Positions 58,561-64,000 of a stretch of 64,000 bases of DNA are shown here, one piece after another (position 1 is the first letter of the stretch; each line of letters opens with the position of its first letter). A program made the translations under genes and the position numbers. The DNA comes from Ascaphus truei (taxonomy: Eukaryota > Chordata > Amphibia > Anura > Ascaphidae): NCBI GenBank assembly GCA_036426205.1, contig WSYH01001262.1, positions 62,001-126,000 of the forward strand, given 5' to 3'. The notes beneath the pieces are model-generated. The model was not told where the DNA came from and did not search any database. It saw nothing but the letters and a program-made list of their open reading frames with translations.

Positions 58561-59665
58561 TTCTACAATGGCTTTATAGGAGGTGTATGTATCCCGGGTC
58601 CCCCGTAAGCCCCTTAACTCTGCGGCGGCGAGTGCGTCCTGCGGGTGCTGGGAGTGTTGCAGGTGGTGCATGGGTACCAGCGGCAGCGTGCGCAGCCGAA
58701 TAGGATTCACCAGCAGCCAATACCGTAAGAGCCTGCTTGTTGGAACTACAGCCCTCAGAAGACACTGCGGTGGCAAGTCAGGTGCAGGTAACAGCCAATC
58801 GGGCTGCAGCAATCCTCTGGGGTGAGAATTGCTTAATTGCGCGCACTAGGAGCACGCCAGTCGGAGCTGGGATAGCAGAAGGGTAGGGTATATGCATGTG
58901 CAGTGTGTCAGTGAACCCTGCACTAGGCCAGAGACCTCTCCCCGCTTTAGGCCCTGACTCACTACAGCTTATGGATGCTGCAGTGACAGGCCCATCAGTT
59001 AGGGATTCTGCCCCATGTAGTACCAGCATAGGGACAAAGCCCGGACGAGGCTGCATCCTGGTCTACATTGGTCTGAGACCAGACCAACAACCCTCTACTG
59101 TCTTCAGTGTGGGACCCTCCAGCTGAATACCAACCAACGCGGAGGCGGACTTGTGGCTGACTCCAACCGTCACTAGATCAGTGGATCTTACCTTCTGTTG
59201 TGGCGTTACTGGTGTGGGACCACCCGGCAGGTACCTCACCTCATCAAGTGTACGAACTATACACCTTAGTGGGGCAGCGCTGTCTCACACACTGGAGCGG
59301 GTGGCTTCTTGTGAACACCAGGGTGGTTAGGTGCCAAGGGCCACTAGGTACTGCGTGTTAGGTGTGGGACATGAAGGGTGTTGGCGGGTACGGTCGTATG
59401 TGACCGTGTGGTTGTGGCTACTAATATATGTTCAGTATTTCATTCATGCAGTAAACAGTTACTTTTATCAGTGTGTGTTTCATTGCATTGCATGGGTCCT
59501 GTAACAGGATTATCCCACACAGTAGGAACCTGTACAGGTGGAGGCGCAACAAGAGACGATTCAGGCTCCGACCAGCGGAGGCTCAGGCCTCCTGTAAACC
59601 GCAGGTAAAAGCAGCACACACACTAGCCGCTATATCACCCAGGAAGTGGGGGAAAGTGCGCTACA
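58561..59665 (+). mobile_element. Candidate 5' LTR of a second gypsy element
   Basis: About 1.1 kb of moderate GC, ending GTGCGCTACA at 59665, followed by ATTGGAGGCGCTACTGAGATC, a likely primer-binding junction; downstream on the same strand are gag, protease and RT (61.5-63.84 kb). The start of the LTR is not defined and no second copy is present for comparison, so this is inference. Confidence 0.4.
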
Positions 59666-59879
59666 ATTGGAGGCGCTACTGAGATCTCAGACCTCGGGTG
59701 CCCTACACAGTAGTCAAATTAATATCCATCCAATGCTCTATCATGCCGGTGCCCTCAAGACAGGAGGTCCATGCCCAGGCCTTCAAGGTCCAAGAAACCT
59801 CTGGCCATGTGGTCACCGTAGGGAATGTTCCCGCTCTCATGGACCAAACATAGATCCGGGATCAGTTAAGACGAAGCGT

Positions 59880-61300
59880 AGGTCTTAGGGAAATTTTAAA
59901 TCTTCGCGCTTGCCGGAGCGCAGGGCCGGTCACGTGAGCAGTTCGCCCAATGAGGGCGAACCAGCTCCGTGACGTCACTGGCCCGCCCGCGACATGCCCC
60001 CGGACGTTGCGCTGTCTAAGGCCAGGGAAAGCACCCGCTTTCCCTCAGCGTGCCTCCGCCCGCCAGGATTAACCATGGCCGAGGCCTAACAGTCCCCCTT
60101 TCCCCATCTCTGGGGGATGGCAGACTACCGCCCCGGTCTCAAGTACCCAAAACAGGGTAGATGTACCCCTAGAACAAACAAACAAAAAGACACAGATAGT
60201 CTCCCAAAGATCCCTTTTTAACTGCACAGCAAGGCTGCTATATGAAATAGGGGTACAATACTCCCCGACAGTCTAATAAGCTGTATGGGGTACAAAAAGT
60301 GACTGCTCCCAGCACTGTGGGAGGACAGTTACCAATAAAAGCCTAGTACAGGCCAAAATAATAAAGTTTTATTAAATGCAAGAAACAACGGCGCATACTC
60401 AATTAGCATAAAAACAATTAAAATGCAGAGTGATAGGTAACACCAGAGGGGAATAGAATGGATAGTCCAATGGATAATGGATCTAGTATTCCCTAATGGT
60501 GGTAACTGATTCTAGGTGTGGGGTAAAGTGAGGAGGTATCTATCAAAGACAGAGGGGACAAGTAAATGGATATATCATATACTTGTACAGTAAGTCTAAA
60601 TAGAATAAGGGGAATGAACCCCATAGTGTCCGGTGCTCTATAGAGTGTGTGTGGCTTGATATGGGTTAATATTTGTAAGCAACCTCAGATGTGTATGTGA
60701 AACAAAGGAAAAAACGATCCCACTGCAATTGAAAAGTTCAAATATGCATTAGGGTATGAAGGAAGGAACGAACAGGCAGACTAAGTACCTAGGAGGGGGG
60801 CCAGTTGTGCAGGAGCTAGTGTAGAGACAGGATGAGAAGCCGTTTGAAAACTCCCCTCCTGTACTCACATAACAACCAACCGAAACCTGCTGCCCTTACC
60901 CGCCTGGTGTCTTCACTGCTCCCTCGGTGATTTCCCGGTCTCAGCTCCACAGTGGCTGCGCTTCAGTATGACGTCACCGCTGTCGCCGACCTGCTTGCTC
61001 CGGGAAGGATTCCAACGACGTGTCACATGCACCGACAAGCCCCGCAACTGCAGAGGGAGGTGGTCCAGTGACAGACGACCTGTAGAGCAGGGGATCGCTT
61101 GCGTGCTCCAGCCAGGAATGTAGAATAGTGAGATAGATGAATTGTTGGCGGTCACTGCGTAGATAGGAACTCAGCCACGGATGAAGGTTAAAATCAGCTT
61201 TATTCAGACATGGTGCTGGACATCACAGAGACTCCTATCCTCTGACGCGTTTCGTTCCGTTAGGAACTTTATCAAGTACTCAGATCAAGCAGATCTACAC
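59880..61300 (-). mobile_element. Penelope-like or other insertion carrying the GAAACGCGT hairpin
   Basis: Lies between gag-proximal and gag sequence of the second gypsy element. At 61245-61276 the minus strand reads TTGATAAA, stem GTTCC/GGAAC with loop TAAC, then GAAACGCGTCAG, the same arrangement as at 35282-35314. CpG-rich blocks at 59890-60080 and 60930-61100. No reverse transcriptase frame found; boundaries are approximate. Confidence 0.4.
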
Positions 61301-61519
61301 TTACACTGGCTGCTCCTATTATTATCGATTGGTGAGCAGTTTACCATAAGTTATTCATATAGATGTACCCCTACCCTGAGTTACATTTACCCTGAGTGCC
61401 ACTCGAGAGGCCCTCAGCTGGACAGCAAGTCCACCCCATACATCCACCCCTGGCCGGCAGGTGGGAAGTTCTACCCCGGGCCCTAGTCCCAGGCCTTAAG
61501 ATGATAGTTGATTATTAAA

Positions 61520-62330
61520 TGGCGGCTCCGCACTGGGGGTGACCCTACTGCAATTAGCGGAAGCTCTAACCATGTCTTCACAGTCACAGAATTACAAAAA
61601 ACTCCAAGCCTTCTCCGGGACAAAATCCATCCCTGTGGGCAAGGAAGGGATCACAGTCTGACGAGAACACAGACGTTCTACAAGATTCGGGGGGAATGGT
61701 CCTGATCAGAGGCAGTAAGACTGCAGCAGATCATGGAGTGCTTGCAACCTCCCGCCTCCACCATCCTGATTATGCATCAGGAGGAAAACCCAGACGTAAC
61801 GGCGCAGATGCTGGTGATCTTTCTACACGAGGCCAACGGCGTAGACAACGAGAGTGAGCTCTGGGCCAAATATTATGGCTTCCACCAGAGCTGTCGGCCT
61901 TCATACATCGCCTCCAACTAGTATTGTGGCTGCTCTTATCCGTAAACTCATCCCCGACTCCAGTGTGGACGAGGTTTAACGGAAACAGTTCCTGAGAGGA
62001 TCCAGCTCGAGTCACCCTATAGCCAACATGCTTCGGTGTGGCCTCATGCATGGGGATCCACCTACTGTACCTTCACTGGGCTACTGAATCAGGTGATGGT
62101 ACACAAAGTACACACTCGTTTACACCCATCAAGGGTGAAGACAATTGGGCGTGAGCTCCGAAAGTCAAAGAGACCTAAAGCACTGAAGAGGTTCCTCCTC
62201 CCAGGTCACCTACCACCAAGTCCAGAATGTCTGGGAGAGTTTCCCCCATCTTCGGGAACTGAGTGGCATAATCTGCTTCAGCTGCAGCCAGCAGGTCTAC
62301 TTCTTGCGGGACAGCCCTGAGCGGAAAAAA
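61520..62330 (+). pseudogene. Second gypsy element: decayed gag
   Basis: Frames at 61508-61705, 61733-61921 and 62036-62320 read as a broken capsid-like gag: MECLQPPASTILIMHQEEN, then an ELWAKYYGFHQ block and, in another frame, HGDPPTFTGLLNQV-like text. The PPAS-AELWAKYY arrangement resembles the gag of the PNMA-related Ty3/gypsy group. At least three frameshifts and several stops; non-functional. Confidence 0.6.
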
Positions 62331-62452
62331 AAAAAAACCACCTTCCACTACAACGTCTTAACCGAAGTCCATGATTTGCAACCCCAACACTTGACAACAC
62401 CCCATCGGACGCTTACCGTCACGTAGGATCGGCTGCCATCTTCTGTGTCCTC

Positions 62453-62893
62453 GTGGACGGCATATACGCCAAGGCCTTGCTGGACACAAGGTCCAAGGTG
62501 ACCATTGTGTACCGGCCGTTCTATGACCTTCATCTAAAGCACCTGCCCTTACAGTCAGCTGACAAGATGAAGCTGGGTGGCCTCAGCCATGAGGAGTACC
62601 CCATCGATGGCGTGGTACAGGTCTGGCTGGAAATACTCCAACTAAACACTGGCAAGTCCCACACCATGGATGTGGAGGCGCAAGTATGCCCTGAGCCTTG
62701 GGATCACCCAAGCTCTCCGCTCATATTAGGAACCAACACCGATATCATGCGGGCGGTAATCAGAGCCTACTTACAAGACACTGGTGAGCTACCCCAGTTT
62801 GCTCTACCGATCCACCCAGTGCTACTAGAAGAATGCTGCAAGGTACTGGCCCAAGATAGGCACGGGTCATCAACAAACTCCGAGCCGGAATAA
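62453..62893 (+). pseudogene. Second gypsy element: protease region
   Basis: A 146-codon frame with YAKALLDTRSKVTIVYRPFY, a retropepsin active-site stretch in which the usual glycine after DT is R, and LILGTNTDIMRAVI, the later ILG block. The G-to-R change at the active site should abolish activity. It follows gag and precedes RT on the same strand, the conventional Ty3/gypsy order, unlike the Gmr1-type element at 34-40 kb. Confidence 0.7.
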
Positions 62894-62999
62894 CAGAGAT
62901 TCCATGAGGGGGAGTGAAGCGCATGGCAGCAGTGTGTTATTATCTGGGCAGAGACGAGACGGAACACCTTCTCTCGCTAGAGAGTACACCCGAGGAAGA

Positions 63000-63840
63000 T
63001 GCACACAGAGGCTAAAAGCTGGTGCTCAAAGTGCGGGAATGGACATCCAAGCTGCCGGGAAGGATCAAGGTGTTCGTCCAGAACCTATGTCCGTACCCCA
63101 TGGCCTTCGATCACATTCAGAAATTAGGACAAATATATCCTGTTACTCCCGTCGAAACGATGGCCGCGCAAGCGACCACCACCACAGTACTAGATCCGTC
63201 TGCCGGGCTGGCCTTCGGCGACTCAACCCTGCCAGCCGAGTGGAGGAAGCGGCTGACGGCCAAGTTAGAGGAATGACGGGAAGTATTCTCCACTAGTGAA
63301 ATGGATGTGGGCTGGAGCAAAAACACCCAGCACACCATCCGGGTAAGTGATACTACTTCCTTCCGAAAAGGGACCAGTGGCATCACCCCTCGAGATGTGG
63401 ATGACGTGAGAGACGTCCTACAAGAGATGGAGACCGAGGGGTTTGTGACAGAGTCCCGTAATCCATACGCGTCACCAATCATGGTGGTGAGAAAGAAGAA
63501 TGGGTAGGTACTCCTGTGTGTAGATAACCGGACACTGAATAATTGCAGAGTACATGCCAATATACCCTTCCACGGATAGAAGAACTCCTCAACACACTGA
63601 CCGGGAATCAATGGTTCAGTGTGCTGTATCTGAAATCGGGGCACTATCAGGTACCGTTGAGCAGAGAGGACAGGAAAAGACGGTGTTCATGTGTCCTCTG
63701 GGCATCTACCAATTTACTCGTATGCCGAAGGCATATGCGGAGCCCCAGCAACGTTTCAACGCCTGATGGAGAAAACCATAGGGGACATGAATCCGCGGGC
63801 ATGATTGGTCTACCTGGAAGATAGCATCGTCTTTGGTAAG
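63000..63840 (+). pseudogene. Second gypsy element: reverse transcriptase, truncated
   Basis: Frames 63022-63276, 63301-63507 and 63543-63824 hold pieces of an RT: a PAEWRKRLTAKLEE linker, then TESRNPYASPIMVVRKKNG, LPRIEELLNTLTGNQWFSV and GIYQFTRMPKA. The catalytic box reads YLED instead of YLDD. Stops and frameshifts separate the pieces. It is cut at 63840 by an LTR of the other gypsy family in minus orientation. Confidence 0.75.
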
Positions 63841-64000
63841 TGTCACGGGACCAGGCACATTTATACTGGGATCATATCACTGAGCAAAGCCAATAAGTAA
63901 AATAATTTGTGATTTATTCTGTAGAAACAGGTAAACACACATTGGATTACAATAGACAGAATAATACATACACTCACTGGGGGTCTGGGGTTGACAAACT
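63841..64000 (-). mobile_element. LTR of the Gmr1-type family, runs off the window
   Basis: TGTCACGGGACCAGG, followed by sequence matching the minus-orientation LTRs at 38406 and 42469 (TGGGATCATATCACTGAGCAAA; GGGGGTCTGGGG). Inserted into the RT of the second gypsy element, so it is younger than that element. Its other end lies outside the window. Confidence 0.85.

Noticed and set aside
62453..62893. Possible domesticated retropepsin-like host gene
   Set aside because: The active-site glycine is lost, flanking gag and RT are decayed, and there are no signs of host splicing or conservation.

Overview
The window is vertebrate nuclear DNA, most likely from an amphibian (frog-like). It holds the 3' half of one host gene, the microRNA-processing nuclease DROSHA, in large introns packed with transposable elements. 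DROSHA was recognised from twelve exons with proper splice signals. They cover the end of RNase III domain a, all of RNase III domain b, and the dsRNA-binding domain down to the stop codon. The amphibian call rests on vertebrate DROSHA sequence plus the mix of Ty3/gypsy, CR1/L2, hAT, Harbinger-type and Penelope-like debris; it is an inference.

Layout. 1-5.5 kb: minisatellite, LINE fragments and a 1.8-kb solo LTR with a perfect 5-bp target duplication. 5.5-9.9 kb: the last five DROSHA exons on the minus strand. 11.6-30 kb: a damaged assembly region. 30.7-39.5 kb: a clean block holding one DROSHA exon and a defective Ty3/gypsy element with Gmr1-type domain order (protease, integrase, reverse transcriptase). 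40.8-42.1 kb: three DROSHA exons. 42.5-47.7 kb: nested LTRs and a hAT-type MITE. 48-56 kb: intron with two long-armed foldback elements, a CR1-like LINE and hAT relics. 56.6 kb: the most upstream exon visible. 57.5-64 kb: a Harbinger-type MITE, Penelope-like debris and a second, decayed Ty3/gypsy element (gag, protease, RT) cut by another LTR.

The most important observation is structural. About 12.25-23.7 kb is a very noisy reverse-complement copy of about 39.5-30.7 kb, complete with its DROSHA exon and its gypsy element. The 24.1-30 kb segment between the two arms carries two DROSHA exons on the plus strand, although every other true exon is on the minus strand. A ~480-bp block at 11.77-12.24 kb is repeated directly at 24.1-24.6 kb. 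The noise (random indels, homopolymer shortening, a 1.25-kb compositional junk insert) looks like uncorrected long-read sequence. I read the region as a foldback or gap-fill misassembly, not biology; exons, repeats and ORFs called inside 11.6-30 kb should be treated accordingly.

No tRNA, rRNA, CRISPR or bacterial feature was seen, and I found no convincing undescribed biological system. Candidates worth a look are the Gmr1-type element, a perfect 224-bp inverted repeat around an LTR fragment, a hairpin plus GAAAC motif resembling a degenerate hammerhead ribozyme, and long hairpins inside introns of the gene for the hairpin-cutting enzyme itself.
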